From positions 1-24,111 of the forward strand of contig JADGNH010000011.1 in NCBI GenBank assembly GCA_017883605.1: DNA of 24,111 nucleotides. The letters run 5' to 3'. The stretch is from Methanobacteriaceae archaeon (GTDB lineage Archaea; Methanobacteriota; Methanobacteria; Methanobacteriales; Methanobacteriaceae). A program made the translations under genes and the position numbers. The first letter of the stretch is position 1. The number at the start of each line of letters is the position of its first letter. The notes below the pieces were generated by a model. The model was given only the letters and a program-made list of their open reading frames with translations, ran no database searches and was not told the origin of the DNA. Positions 9,981 through 18,204 of the stretch are shown here, piece after piece.

Positions 9981-10391
9981 CTATGCCTTTATAGCCCTTA
10001 TTATATCTCCATCAGAGATTATTCCGGTTATTTTCCCATCATCCATTACCACCAGCTGGTTTATTATCTCTTTTTCAGATCCAGACTGGTTCATCTTTTT
10101 AATGACACTAAACAAATCGTCTTCTGGGCTTACAGATACCACATCTTTGACCATCACCATCTCCACGGTGGTTCCAATTTCATATTTATCCAGGATCAGG
10201 TTATGTCCTAGGTCGGTGGCGGTGACAATACCCACCAGTTCCTCCCCATCAACCACAGGAAGGGCGCTCACCTTATATTTCATCAGCTTTTCAAAAGCAA
10301 AAACAACATCCTCCCGAGGGGGTACGGTTATTACCTTCTGGGTCATTACATCTCTAACTTTTAGGTTCTTCAGCATTTTCTTCACTTCCAT
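9981..10391 (-). CDS. Two-CBS-domain protein
   Basis: A 136-residue protein made of two CBS domains. The first is about residues 8-68 (VRDVMTQKVITVPPREDV ... LPVVDGEELVGIVTATDL) and the second about 76-136 (MVKDVVSVSPEDDLFSVI ... DGKITGIISDGDIIRAI). CBS pairs bind adenine nucleotides or S-adenosylmethionine and act as energy sensors. The GIVTATDL and GIISDGDI ends are the typical nucleotide-phosphate contact segments. The gene overlaps the end of the 2-phosphoglycerate kinase gene by 38 bases if the first ATG is used, or 23 bases from the ATG at 10376, which has a GGAAGTGA before it. The overlap implies one transcript, so a regulatory link to the kinase is plausible but unproven. Confidence 0.88.
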   Translation of the reverse strand: MEVKKMLKNLKVRDVMTQKVITVPPREDVVFAFEKLMKYKVSALPVVDGEELVGIVTATDLGHNLILDKYEIGTTVEMVMVKDVVSVSPEDDLFSVIKKMNQSGSEKEIINQLVVMDDGKITGIISDGDIIRAIKA

Positions 10392-11277
10392 AGCTGGCGG
10401 TTATATGTTCAATTATAGAGTCCAGGGTGGTGGTAACATCGATATTTTCTATAACCGGGACATGGTACTTATTGGCCTGGCTTTCAAAGTACTTGTGGGT
10501 CCTTCTTATAGCTCCAAAAGAACTCATATAACGTTTAAGAGGTCTTCTAGCCCACATTTGCCTGCATCTTGAGTAAAATCTTCCCCGGTGTACTTCCTCA
10601 TCCTGCAGAGTCAGGACAAACATGTTAACGTTGTGCTTGTTCACCAGGTCCTCTTTGATGAATCCCGGTACGATGTGAACACCCTCTATAACAATGCTTA
10701 TTCCTTCCTTAAGGGCTCTTTCGATAACAGCATCCACACCCACACTCACAGTATCCACATGGTCTCTAAAACCTATTAAAACCTCATCAAGCTCTGGAGG
10801 TGGTGGTATTCGCAGTGAACGGTAGGCTGTGTAGCTGGACTCGTAAATGGTGGGCAGCAGTTCTTTGGATACGATCTTACGCATGACCTCTCTGATCATG
10901 TCGGTGCTGATCATGTTCCTGATATCCAAACGGTTGGCCACTTCAAATGCAATAGAAGAGGTCCCTACTCCTGATGAGCCGCCGATCAATATTATTAAGG
11001 GTTCCTTACATTTACGGACACTTTTCCAGTGTTTGTATTTCTCAGCTATTTCAATATCTTCCTTTTTAAGCTTCTGGTGTACTATTTTCACCAGATCATC
11101 CAGATGTATTACATTAACGCCTTCTTTTTTAAGATGAGCTTCTATCTGGGAGGCAAAGGTATAAGACTTGTTGGGATCCATCTCTGCCCTGGTTAACGAT
11201 CTGGCCAGAACTCCTTTAGAAAAGGGTTCTCTGTACTTTTTCCCGCTTACCTCTCCTTCAACCATTATCATTTTCAA
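10354..11277 (-). CDS. 2-phosphoglycerate kinase
   Basis: A 307-residue enzyme that phosphorylates 2-phosphoglycerate to 2,3-bisphosphoglycerate, the first step to cyclic 2,3-bisphosphoglycerate, a solute and phosphate store of Methanobacteriales. An ATP-cone-like N-terminal domain (about 1-90: FSKGVLARSLTRAEM) precedes a P-loop kinase domain with GGSSGVGTSS (99-108). Here Thr stands where most P-loops have Lys; I believe this is usual in this family. Later motifs are ISTDMIREVMR, IVIEGVHIVPGF, and RGRFYSRCRQMWARRP with the basic lid. The first possible start is TTG at 11277 with GAGGTGAG five bases upstream; the ATG at 11271 is the alternative. The gene overlaps the CBS gene downstream. Confidence 0.92.
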   Translation of the reverse strand: MKMIMVEGEVSGKKYREPFSKGVLARSLTRAEMDPNKSYTFASQIEAHLKKEGVNVIHLDDLVKIVHQKLKKEDIEIAEKYKHWKSVRKCKEPLIILIGGSSGVGTSSIAFEVANRLDIRNMISTDMIREVMRKIVSKELLPTIYESSYTAYRSLRIPPPPELDEVLIGFRDHVDTVSVGVDAVIERALKEGISIVIEGVHIVPGFIKEDLVNKHNVNMFVLTLQDEEVHRGRFYSRCRQMWARRPLKRYMSSFGAIRRTHKYFESQANKYHVPVIENIDVTTTLDSIIEHITASYGSEENAEEPKS

Positions 11278-11320
11278 TTTCTCACCTCAAATAAGGGATG
11301 AACGCTATAATAACTAAAGT

Positions 11321-11331
11321 CAATATAAAAA
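11321..11331 (-). promoter_or_regulatory. Candidate TATA box of the 2-phosphoglycerate kinase unit
   Basis: TTTTTATATTG on the minus strand would place transcription start near 11300, about 23 bases before the TTG start and upstream of the GAGGTGAG ribosome-binding site. The rest of 11278-11502 is A+T-rich and contains a near-duplicate AAAAATTGCYTAAAA (about 11369 and 11397). Confidence 0.5.
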
Positions 11332-11502
11332 TGGTTTTGTTAACTGTAGTTAATAATATTTTCTACATAAAAAATTGCCTAAAATATCTTATCATAAAAA
11401 ATTGCTTAAAACAATTTCTAAATAAAATTTACTTAAATACTTTTTTTACACATGATATTCTCATTAAAGCTTCCAGAACTTTTAAATCCCATTTATTCCT
11501 TA

Positions 11503-12180
11503 TCACTCATCAAGTTTTATGATCTCTGGTTTTACCTCGACTTTATCTTCTGTAGAATCATTTACATGGATTAAACAGCCGTATCCCTTGGATATTTCAC
11601 CAGGATTAACTACCCTAGTTTTCCCAATAACATCCATTCCCCGGGATTCATGTATATGTCCACAGATATTTATAGACGGTTGCAGCTCCTCTATTATTTT
11701 ACGGATGCTCTTACTGCCCACATGAACACCGGAAGGGAGCAGATCAGTCTTTGTCCCGTAGGGCGGGGCGTGGGTTATGAAAAGGGTAATCTTATGATCC
11801 TTTATGTCTTTAAGGGCCTTCTGGGCCTCGTCGTAGATCTGAACTTCCTCAAATTCCATGGGGGTGTCGAATGGAGTGGGATTTGACCCTCCAAAGCCGC
11901 ATATACCCATATTTTTAATTACCACATTTCTACCGTGGATATTCACGGCGCGGGAATTTTCTATTTCTTTATGGATGGACACCGGATCACAGTTGCCAGG
12001 GATGGCCAGGACCGGCACGTCAAATTGAGTTATCTCGTTTAAAATCTCCTCTCCCAACTCCGCAGGACCGAAATTGGTTATGTCCCCGGTTAAAATAACC
12101 AGATCCACCCGGTTTTCCTTGAGATAATCTAAAATTTTTTTGTAATTACCGTGCATGTCGCCAACTGCCAGGATTTTCAT
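11503..12180 (-). CDS. Calcineurin-like metallophosphoesterase
   Basis: A 225-residue phosphoesterase with all five metal-site blocks: GDMHGN (D8, H10), LTGDITNFG (D33), PGNCD (N63), THAPPYG (H137) and CGHIHESRG (H175, H177). The short form without a membrane or extra domain resembles archaeal YfcE/MJ0936-like and Icc-type phosphodiesterases. These use two metal ions to cleave phosphodiesters such as cyclic nucleotides, but the natural substrate is unknown. A TTGGAGGCTCATA Shine-Dalgarno gives a firm ATG start. It stands alone between spacers. Its position next to the kinase of the cyclic bisphosphoglycerate pathway makes a phosphate-metabolism role possible, without direct evidence. Confidence 0.9.
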   Translation of the reverse strand: MKILAVGDMHGNYKKILDYLKENRVDLVILTGDITNFGPAELGEEILNEITQFDVPVLAIPGNCDPVSIHKEIENSRAVNIHGRNVVIKNMGICGFGGSNPTPFDTPMEFEEVQIYDEAQKALKDIKDHKITLFITHAPPYGTKTDLLPSGVHVGSKSIRKIIEELQPSINICGHIHESRGMDVIGKTRVVNPGEISKGYGCLIHVNDSTEDKVEVKPEIIKLDE

Positions 12181-12274
12181 TATGAGCCTCCAATAAAATC
12201 AGGTTTAAATTGAATTCTTCAAAATTATTTTAAATTAATAATTAAAGTTTGATCATAATAATACAACAATTGAT

Positions 12275-12304
12275 TTATTCCATTAAAGGATTATTCCATT
12301 AAAG
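12275..12304 (+). repeat. 14-bp direct repeat, period 16
   Basis: TTATTCCATTAAAG occurs at 12275-12288 and 12291-12304 in the spacer downstream (minus strand) of the DUF2096-like gene. Confidence 0.85.
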
Positions 12305-12327
12305 CTATTTCCAGTTAATAATCGGAT

Positions 12328-12873
12328 TCACAAATCCAGATCCACCTGCTCCTTGAAGAAAGAGGCTATTTCCTTTAAACTTTCTTTGATATTCTCTTTA
12401 TTTCCAAATATCAATACGATATGGTCTTCTTCAAACTCGATGATCACGTTGTGGTATTCTGCTATCTCCTGCACCCGGTCTTCAGACAGGGGCTTTTTGA
12501 AGGTGATTCTGGCCATTGAAAAACCTGAAGGAGCTCCCACGACAAATCTGGATTTTTTATCAATTATCTGGTATATCTGCTCTCCTCTGGAAGCTTTTCT
12601 AAGCTTCTCCAACCATTGTTCAAGATAGTATTCTCCCTGGTCATCGGCCAGGGTCAGTAAAGGGTCCTGAGCAGAGTTAAGGAAATCGTTTAATCGTTTA
12701 AGCTCAACCATTCTCTCAGGATCGGTGGGATCCACCTTGTAGAAGTTCAGGGTGGTCCTGGCCATTCGGATGTCTTCTGTGACCTGGGGAGGAATTTCAA
12801 CACCCTTCTTCCGGAGGTCACTCAAGAGCTCAACCAGGATCATCCAGGTCTGTTCCGCTGGCAGGTCACTCAT
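12328..12873 (-). CDS. Methanogen conserved protein, DUF2096-like
   Basis: A 181-residue soluble protein. The N-terminal two thirds are helical and charged (WMILVELLSDLRKKG, RMVELKRLNDFLNSAQDP). The C-terminal third is an alpha/beta segment (FVVGAPSGFSMARITFKKPLSEDRVQEIAE ... IIEFEEDHIVLIFGNKENIKESLKEIASFF). This resembles the methanogen family DUF2096, whose function is unknown; I recalled the match rather than computed it. No catalytic motif is evident. Its ATG overlaps the TGA of the upstream gene (ATGA at 12870-12873), so the two are translationally coupled and likely work together. Confidence 0.75.
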   Translation of the reverse strand: MSDLPAEQTWMILVELLSDLRKKGVEIPPQVTEDIRMARTTLNFYKVDPTDPERMVELKRLNDFLNSAQDPLLTLADDQGEYYLEQWLEKLRKASRGEQIYQIIDKKSRFVVGAPSGFSMARITFKKPLSEDRVQEIAEYHNVIIEFEEDHIVLIFGNKENIKESLKEIASFFKEQVDLDL

Positions 12874-13136
12874 AGATGTCCTTCCAATATTTTCTTACTG
12901 TTGTAATTCAGTTTAGCATCTACCTCTTTCAGTTCATCAACTATTTCATCTATACTTTTATATGAGCTCAAGAGCAGTACGTGATGGCTTTCGGTACCGG
13001 CTATATTCAGGATGGCTATTTTTTCATCTTTATCTATATTTCTTTTTTCCAGTGAAGCTTTATACTGTACAAAGGGGCCGTATTTTTCGGGCAGTTCATT
13101 AAATTTAAATACTCCAACCACACTTGCAATAAACAA
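12870..13136 (-). CDS. Methanogen conserved protein, DUF749-like
   Basis: An 88-residue protein that begins MFIASVVGVFKFNELPEKY and continues with FVQYKASLEKRN, IAILNIAGTESHHVLLLSSYKSIDEIVDEL and NSKKILEGHL. This fits the DUF749 family of methanogens, of unknown function. The frame is open to a GTG at 13145, but the GAGGTG Shine-Dalgarno covers that codon. The TTG at 13136, six bases after it, is the better start. The family start MFIA agrees. It overlaps the next gene by four bases, forming a two-gene operon. Confidence 0.75.
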   Translation of the reverse strand: MFIASVVGVFKFNELPEKYGPFVQYKASLEKRNIDKDEKIAILNIAGTESHHVLLLSSYKSIDEIVDELKEVDAKLNYNSKKILEGHL

Positions 13137-13297
13137 GAAAAACACCTCGCTTTTGAATTATTTTTTCTCTCAAGTGGTAAAATATGATATTAATTATAGA
13201 ATTAAGATGTACTTAAAATATATTATAGAATCAAATGTAGTTAAAATGTATTAAAATAGATTTAAAAAAAAATAGAAAAATAAAGGAGAATTGATTA

Positions 13298-14212
13298 TTA
13301 TTCTCCTCCGGTAATTTGGTCCATTTCTTCAATTTCAGCGCATTTTTCTAGAGCTGAATCTACGCATATCTGGTGTGCGTCTACAGTAAGATCATCTGCA
13401 CTTAATCCCATTGCCAGGCCGTAAAGCTGTGCCAGGTGGAAAACAGGTATGCTGTAGTCTGTTCCGTGTTTTTTGTTCACTTCGGTCTGTCCTACATCGA
13501 ACTGCAGGTGGCAGAACGGACATACGTTAACTATAGCGTCCACACCGGCATCGGTCATGTTGTCCAGTTTTTCTTTGGTGTAGTCCAGGGTAACGTCTAT
13601 GTCACGGGAACGAAGACCTCCGCCTGCTCCGCAGCACATTAACTTGTCACGGTAAGGTACAGATTTTGCACCGGTTGCTTCAACCAGTTCATCAAGTATG
13701 GTGGGTTTTAATGCGTTGTCGATTTCTATTTCAGCGCTTGGTTTGAGGAAGTGGCAGCCGTAGTGGACTGCAACGTTGAGGTTTAAGGGTTTTGTAACTG
13801 CTTCTGAGAGTTTGTCCAGTCCTACGTCGTTGTAGAGGATCTCTGCGAAGTGTCTTACATTTATTTCTCCTTTAAATTCTCTTCCTGCCTCTGATAGTAC
13901 GTCGTTTATTTTTGCTTTCATCTCTTCGTCTTCTTTTAACATGTGATTGGTTTCGAAGAGTGATCCAAAGCATCCGTTACATTCAGTCATCACATCAGCG
14001 CCCATGTCTTCAGCTATGGTGATGTTACGGGCTGCTATAGCTGCGTGTGATGTTCTATCAAATGATCCGAAAACACCTGGTGCTGGGCAGCAAGATGCTC
14101 CTTCCATGTCTTGGAGTTCAATACCCAGTTTTTCCATCATAACTCTGCTTGCCTTTTCAATTCCAGGGTATCTGTTGTTCATTATACATCCTAAGAAATA
14201 TGCAAATGCCAT
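13298..14212 (-). CDS. hdrB: CoB-CoM heterodisulfide reductase subunit B
   Basis: A 304-residue catalytic subunit of the cytosolic heterodisulfide reductase. With HdrA, HdrC and the MvhADG hydrogenase it reduces CoM-S-S-CoB by flavin-based electron bifurcation, the last step of methanogenesis. Both CCG (cysteine-rich) domains are complete: C9, C41-C42, C78 and C81; then C153, C193-C194, C231 and C234. These bind the two non-cubane [4Fe-4S] clusters that split the disulfide. The GGAGGA site before the ATG overlaps the hdrC stop codon, and the gap between the genes is 13 bases, so translation is coupled. hdrA is not in the window, as expected for Methanobacteriales, where hdrCB is a separate unit. 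Confidence 0.97.
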   Translation of the reverse strand: MAFAYFLGCIMNNRYPGIEKASRVMMEKLGIELQDMEGASCCPAPGVFGSFDRTSHAAIAARNITIAEDMGADVMTECNGCFGSLFETNHMLKEDEEMKAKINDVLSEAGREFKGEINVRHFAEILYNDVGLDKLSEAVTKPLNLNVAVHYGCHFLKPSAEIEIDNALKPTILDELVEATGAKSVPYRDKLMCCGAGGGLRSRDIDVTLDYTKEKLDNMTDAGVDAIVNVCPFCHLQFDVGQTEVNKKHGTDYSIPVFHLAQLYGLAMGLSADDLTVDAHQICVDSALEKCAEIEEMDQITGGE

Positions 14213-14225
14213 TTTTGATTCCTCC

Positions 14226-15116
<891 letters not shown>

Positions 15117-15192
15117 TCTATTTCACGCCCTGTTCATGCTAAGGGTCTGTGCGAAAACTTATGATTTTCAAATTTATGTGTGAGAGTTGCCC

Positions 15193-15200
15193 TATATAAA
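15193..15200 (-). promoter_or_regulatory. TATA box of the hdrCB operon
   Basis: TTTATATA on the minus strand is a near-consensus archaeal TATA box. Transcription would start near 15171, leaving a leader of about 55 bases before the upstream hdrC ATG at 15116. A weak inverted repeat (TGTCA at 15222-15226, TGACA at 15236-15240) lies just upstream. Confidence 0.7.
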
Positions 15201-15271
15201 GGTTGCTAAAAATCTGCTTACTGTCACCTTTTTGATGACACGTTGGTTCCGTTGGGGCCTGATACTCTGGT

Positions 15272-15377
15272 AAAAGTTTGAACGACAGTGATTGAAAAAG
15301 CAATTAATGGTGATGAAAAGTTGAATATGTCAGTAAAAAAAGTTCGAAACGATGGCAAGTGAAAAGTTGAAATGAAC
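15272..15377 (+). repeat. Four copies of an AAAAGTT(Y)GAA motif upstream of hdrCB
   Basis: Copies begin at 15272 (AAAAGTTTGAAC), 15316 (AAAAGTTGAATA), 15338 (AAAAGTTCGAAAC) and 15362 (AAAAGTTGAAAT), with spacings of 44, 22 and 24 bases. All lie 70-180 bases upstream of the hdrCB TATA box and downstream of the phosphatidyltransferase gene. The spacing, close to two and four helical turns, would suit a row of protein sites, but this is only a suggestion. Confidence 0.5.
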
Positions 15378-15403
15378 TTTTAAAACTAATCAAATTAAAA
15401 TGA

Positions 15404-15928
15404 TCAACGAATTTTATCACCACCAGTATAAAGGGAGAATAACCGGCTTATAACGGAGATTATGGTAAAAATAACTGTTAAAGAAAGTAATAAAAGATAT
15501 ACAGAGTTATTAGGGAATATTAAAGTGATAAATATAACTGTGAACAGGAAAGATCCGTAATATTTACCCAGGGGATCATAGATGGGGATTTCAGTTTTTG
15601 AGGTTAATATGAACTGCAGGAACATGAAAACAATTATAAACAATATCCAGAAAGGATAAACACCCTCAATGGTAAATGCCAAGAATATTGCTGATATCAG
15701 GATAAAATCTGCTGTTACATCAAGATATGCACCTAAAGGGGAGGCTGAATCCCATTTTCTTGCAAGGTAACCATCAATGGCGTCAGTTGCAACTGCGAAT
15801 ATAAAAATGGAAATTGCCCAGAATTTAAGGCCTTGAAAAAATGCCAGTAAAAAAAACGGTATCAGGACAATTCTGATTGCAGTGAAGCCGCTGGGAATTA
15901 AACTTTTGAATCTGTAACCATGACTCAT
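15404..15928 (-). CDS. CDP-alcohol phosphatidyltransferase family membrane enzyme
   Basis: A 174-residue membrane protein with about five or six hydrophobic helices. It carries the full catalytic motif D-x2-DG-x2-AR-x8-G-x3-D-x3-D: D49, D52, G53, A56, R57, G66, D70 and D74 (DAIDGYLARKWD through LDVTAD). The aspartates bind the two metal ions and CDP-lipid. Such enzymes join a polar alcohol to CDP-archaeol or CDP-diacylglycerol to make phospholipid head groups; which alcohol is used cannot be read from the sequence. The N-terminal SGFTAIRIVLIPFF resembles the NxxTxxR start of phosphatidylglycerophosphate synthases, with Gly for Asn. It is transcribed toward hdrC, which has its own promoter. 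Confidence 0.88.
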   Translation of the reverse strand: MSHGYRFKSLIPSGFTAIRIVLIPFFLLAFFQGLKFWAISIFIFAVATDAIDGYLARKWDSASPLGAYLDVTADFILISAIFLAFTIEGVYPFWILFIIVFMFLQFILTSKTEIPIYDPLGKYYGSFLFTVIFITLIFPNNSVYLLLLSLTVIFTIISVISRLFSLYTGGDKIR

Positions 15929-16041
15929 TCTTGGATCATCCCCTATGGAAAATCTTAATCCATTTTATTAAGAACTTAAATCCACATTATTTAAGAACTT
16001 TTTTTATAAAGAACAATTTAATAACTTTTTTTATAGAAGGA

Positions 16042-16148
16042 GAGGCTGTCTCATGATTAATTTTGGCACAAGAAATTTTGCTTATTTTTGGATTTAAAGC
16101 TCTATTTGCTCTTATTTTTTCTCTGATTTTGAATTATGAGACAGCCTC
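16042..16148. mobile_element. MITE-like element with 17-bp terminal inverted repeats
   Basis: GAGGCTGTCTCATGATT at 16042-16058 is the inverted complement of AATTATGAGACAGCCTC at 16132-16148 with one mismatch. The 107-base A+T-rich interior-plus-ends has no coding frame. GAGGCTGTCTCA-type ends resemble terminal repeats of DDE-transposase insertion sequences, so this looks like a MITE or deletion remnant. I see no clear target-site duplication. It sits in the 314-base spacer 15929-16242, which otherwise holds only A+T-rich near-repeats (TTAAGAACTTNNA and ATAACTTTTTTTATA types). Confidence 0.6.
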
Positions 16149-16242
16149 AAGAAATAATTTTCCAAATTCAAATAATTTTAAATTCGTCGCAAATCACCAG
16201 AAACAGCAACCTTTTTTAGTTCTTATCAGTCTATAGAATTAC

Positions 16243-16974
16243 ATGCTTGAGATAAAAATTCACGACGGCCCGGCAAGGCTGGGAACTTACCTTGAACTAA
16301 AAACTCCCGGCATATTAAGGCCAAATGCATCATTACCTTTTATTGAAGATGAACCCATGCCTTACGACGTGCCAAAAACGCTTGCTGAGTTTTCAGTCCA
16401 GCAGACCATCCAAAAGGCCAGAGAAAGCAAAGATAATGGTGTGGCCGTGGTTCATGGCTCTAAATATTTGGAACTCAGAATCCACTGCGCCCAGGAACTG
16501 GAAAAACTGGGAAATCAGGTTCTGATGATTGCCAATCCAGAAGAACTCATCAGAAGACCCAGAGATCTGGTCAATATGGCGGTAAATATCAGAGAAGCTG
16601 TAAATCCCAATTCAGCCCTTTATTTTCCCTTCGTTAAAACTCCATTCATTCCCCTGCTCTGCTATATGGGTGTTGATCTTTTTGGAGATGCCGCCTGCGA
16701 CTTTTATGCACAGTTAGACCTGATGATGACCCCTAACGCCATCTACAACCTTAAAGAATATAATTTGTATGATTTCAGCCTGGAAGAACTGAAAGATTAC
16801 AACCGAAACGCTATGGATTTTGTTTTAAGGGAGATAAGGGAAAACATTAAAAACGGTACCCTGAGGAATCTGGTGGAAGAGAGGTGCTGTTCCCATCCCG
16901 AGGCTATGTCGGCTTTAAAGATACTGGATAGGGATTATAGAGAATTTTTAGATAAATATACACCTTTATTCTGA
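16243..16974 (+). CDS. Archaeosine tRNA-ribosyltransferase-like protein (TGT/ArcS family, short form)
   Basis: A 243-residue protein. The N-terminus (FEIKIHDGPARLG-like, here LEIKIHDGPARLGTYLELK, then TPGILRPNASLPF) resembles the entry of tRNA-guanine transglycosylase-type proteins, and the end (LRNLVEERCCSHPEAMSALKILDRDY) resembles the TGT C-terminal helix. This fits the ArcS/TgtA2 relatives that act in making archaeosine at position 15 of archaeal tRNA. It is much shorter than full ArcS (over 500 residues): there is no zinc-site CxCxxC and no PUA domain. It may therefore be a split or reduced member, or a paralogue with another role. No Shine-Dalgarno precedes the ATG at 16243, so the transcript may be leaderless. 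Confidence 0.6.
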   Translation: MLEIKIHDGPARLGTYLELKTPGILRPNASLPFIEDEPMPYDVPKTLAEFSVQQTIQKARESKDNGVAVVHGSKYLELRIHCAQELEKLGNQVLMIANPEELIRRPRDLVNMAVNIREAVNPNSALYFPFVKTPFIPLLCYMGVDLFGDAACDFYAQLDLMMTPNAIYNLKEYNLYDFSLEELKDYNRNAMDFVLREIRENIKNGTLRNLVEERCCSHPEAMSALKILDRDYREFLDKYTPLF

Positions 16975-17002
16975 ATTTTCGAAGCTTAAAAATGATTGTT
17001 TA

Positions 17003-17054
17003 CTTTAAACTCTTTAAAATAAAGATTATTAACCTTTAAACTCTTTAAAATAAA
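17003..17054 (+). repeat. 21-bp direct repeat, period 31
   Basis: CTTTAAACTCTTTAAAATAA plus a final A occurs at 17003-17023 and 17034-17054, between the archaeosine-like gene and the broken trmO-like gene. Confidence 0.9.
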
Positions 17055-17061
17055 TATACGT

Positions 17062-17476
17062 CTACAAACAGTCCAGCTCTGGAATAAATGGTTTGATATC
17101 TAAAACTGGGGATCCATCCAGGGCATCCAACCATTTCACCCTTAATTTATTTTTTTCTAATTTGATGACCTCCACCAGGCATAATGCTATGTGGTTAGGA
17201 CGTTTGGGTGATCTGGTGGAAAATACTCCTCTTTCTTCAGTCGCACCCGGCGGTATGACCTTAAGAGTATCTTCATCAGCCCTATCAAACCAGTAAAGAA
17301 CTATTAAATGTTTATATTTATTCAGATCTTGCAGTCCTTCCCGGTACTCATCAAAGATTACAATTTCACTGAATTTCTTCAGAATTACGTCCCTGACGAG
17401 GTGCCTGGCCTTGTCTTTGGTATAAAGAATATACGACTCCCAGGGATTTCAACTCTATTAAAGACTCCAACTCCAT
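17062..17476 (-). pseudogene. Frameshifted TrmO/TsaA-like tRNA methyltransferase
   Basis: Two minus-strand frames together give one TsaA/TrmO (UPF0066) protein of about 137 residues. The first runs from ATG 17476 to TGA 17366: MELESLIELKSLGVVYSLYQ, then APRQGRNSEE. The second runs to TAG 17062: FSEIVIFDEYREGL, LIVLYWFDRADED, KVIPPGATEERGVFSTRSPK, WLDALDGSPVLDIKPFIPEL. They are offset by one base. Removing one A near 17375-17380 would join them as NSEEFSEIVIF, matching the family. TrmO methylates N6 of t6A37 in tRNA-Thr. The break is a recent mutation, a sequencing error in an A-run, or possibly a programmed +1 shift. The usual RPNPIGL reads RPNHIAL. The second frame has no ATG start, so single-frame gene callers would miss it. 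Confidence 0.85.
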
Positions 17477-17531
17477 AAAATCTATCCACAAATAAAAAAA
17501 AATAATTATTTTTATTAACCTAAATTTGTGA

Positions 17532-18110
17532 TTATTTTTTTACCGCCTTAACCAGGTAATGATAATCACCCACTTCAACAGTTCCCATCACCTCAAAGCC
17601 ATAAGAAGTAATTGCCTCCTCCACATCTCCTGGACTTATACGTACCTTGAAGGGCGGGCCGGGAATACCTTCCATCTTCTTGAACTCCACCACTGCAAAG
17701 ACTCCCTCTGGTTTTACGACTCTTCTGATTTCATTTATGACCGGTTCCACCTCATCATTAGCTACAAAGCCGTGGAGAACGTTGGCCATGACACAGAGAT
17801 CTATTGAATCATTATCCAGAGGGATTTTATCCATTATATCGGCAACAGTAGCCTCTAAATTTTTTATCCCCTTCTCCTGAACTTCCTTTTTCACCATATC
17901 TATTGATTCCGGGTATACATCAACAGCATAAACCTTTCCTTCATCCCCCACTACAGAAGATGCTGCTAGGGAGATGAAACCATCCCCGCAACCCGCATCT
18001 AAAAAGCTGTCCCCAGATTTTAAACCTGCCTCAGAAAGCACCTTATCAGCGCTTAAAATATCCCGGGATGACCGGCTGTGATGTACGTGACCATGTTTTT
18101 TATCGACCAT
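17532..18110 (-). CDS. Class I SAM-dependent methyltransferase (UbiE-like)
   Basis: A 192-residue Rossmann methyltransferase. The SAM motif I is FLDAGCGDGFISLAA (about 36-50). Motif II acid is in VYAVDVYPESI, and motif IV is SIDLCVMANVLHGF. The VVKPEGVFAVVEFKK strand is the typical post-motif segment of the UbiE/COQ5-type class (Methyltransf_11). The N-terminus is rich in His (KKHGHVHHSRSSRD), which might bind metal. The substrate cannot be assigned; small molecules or metalloids are possible, but no cysteine cluster of arsenite methyltransferases is present. A GTGAGGTAAAAA site fixes the ATG. It lies upstream of the broken trmO-like gene on the same strand. Confidence 0.85.
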   Translation of the reverse strand: MVDKKHGHVHHSRSSRDILSADKVLSEAGLKSGDSFLDAGCGDGFISLAASSVVGDEGKVYAVDVYPESIDMVKKEVQEKGIKNLEATVADIMDKIPLDNDSIDLCVMANVLHGFVANDEVEPVINEIRRVVKPEGVFAVVEFKKMEGIPGPPFKVRISPGDVEEAITSYGFEVMGTVEVGDYHYLVKAVKK

Positions 18111-18147
18111 TTTTTACCTCACTATTGATCTTAAAATTTATCTTCTA

Positions 18148-18204
18148 TTTAATTTCAAATTTAATATCTATGAATTTCTTTAATTTCAAATTTAATATCT
18201 ATGA
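18148..18204 (+). repeat. 26-bp direct repeat, period 31, in spacer 18111-18427
   Basis: A 26-base sequence beginning TTTAATTTCAAATTTAATAT occurs at 18148-18173 and 18179-18204. The rest of this 317-base divergent spacer is A+T-rich. It must carry the promoters of the methyltransferase (-) and of the small gene at 18428 (+). No other gene is visible. Confidence 0.9.

Noticed and set aside
15301..15377. C/D-box small RNA (GTGATGA at 15309-15315 looks like a C box)
   Set aside because: No D or D' box (CTGA) follows at a suitable distance.
16042..16148. Intrinsic transcription terminator formed by the inverted repeat
   Set aside because: The arms are separated by about 73 bases and not followed by a T-run; the ends look more like transposon termini.
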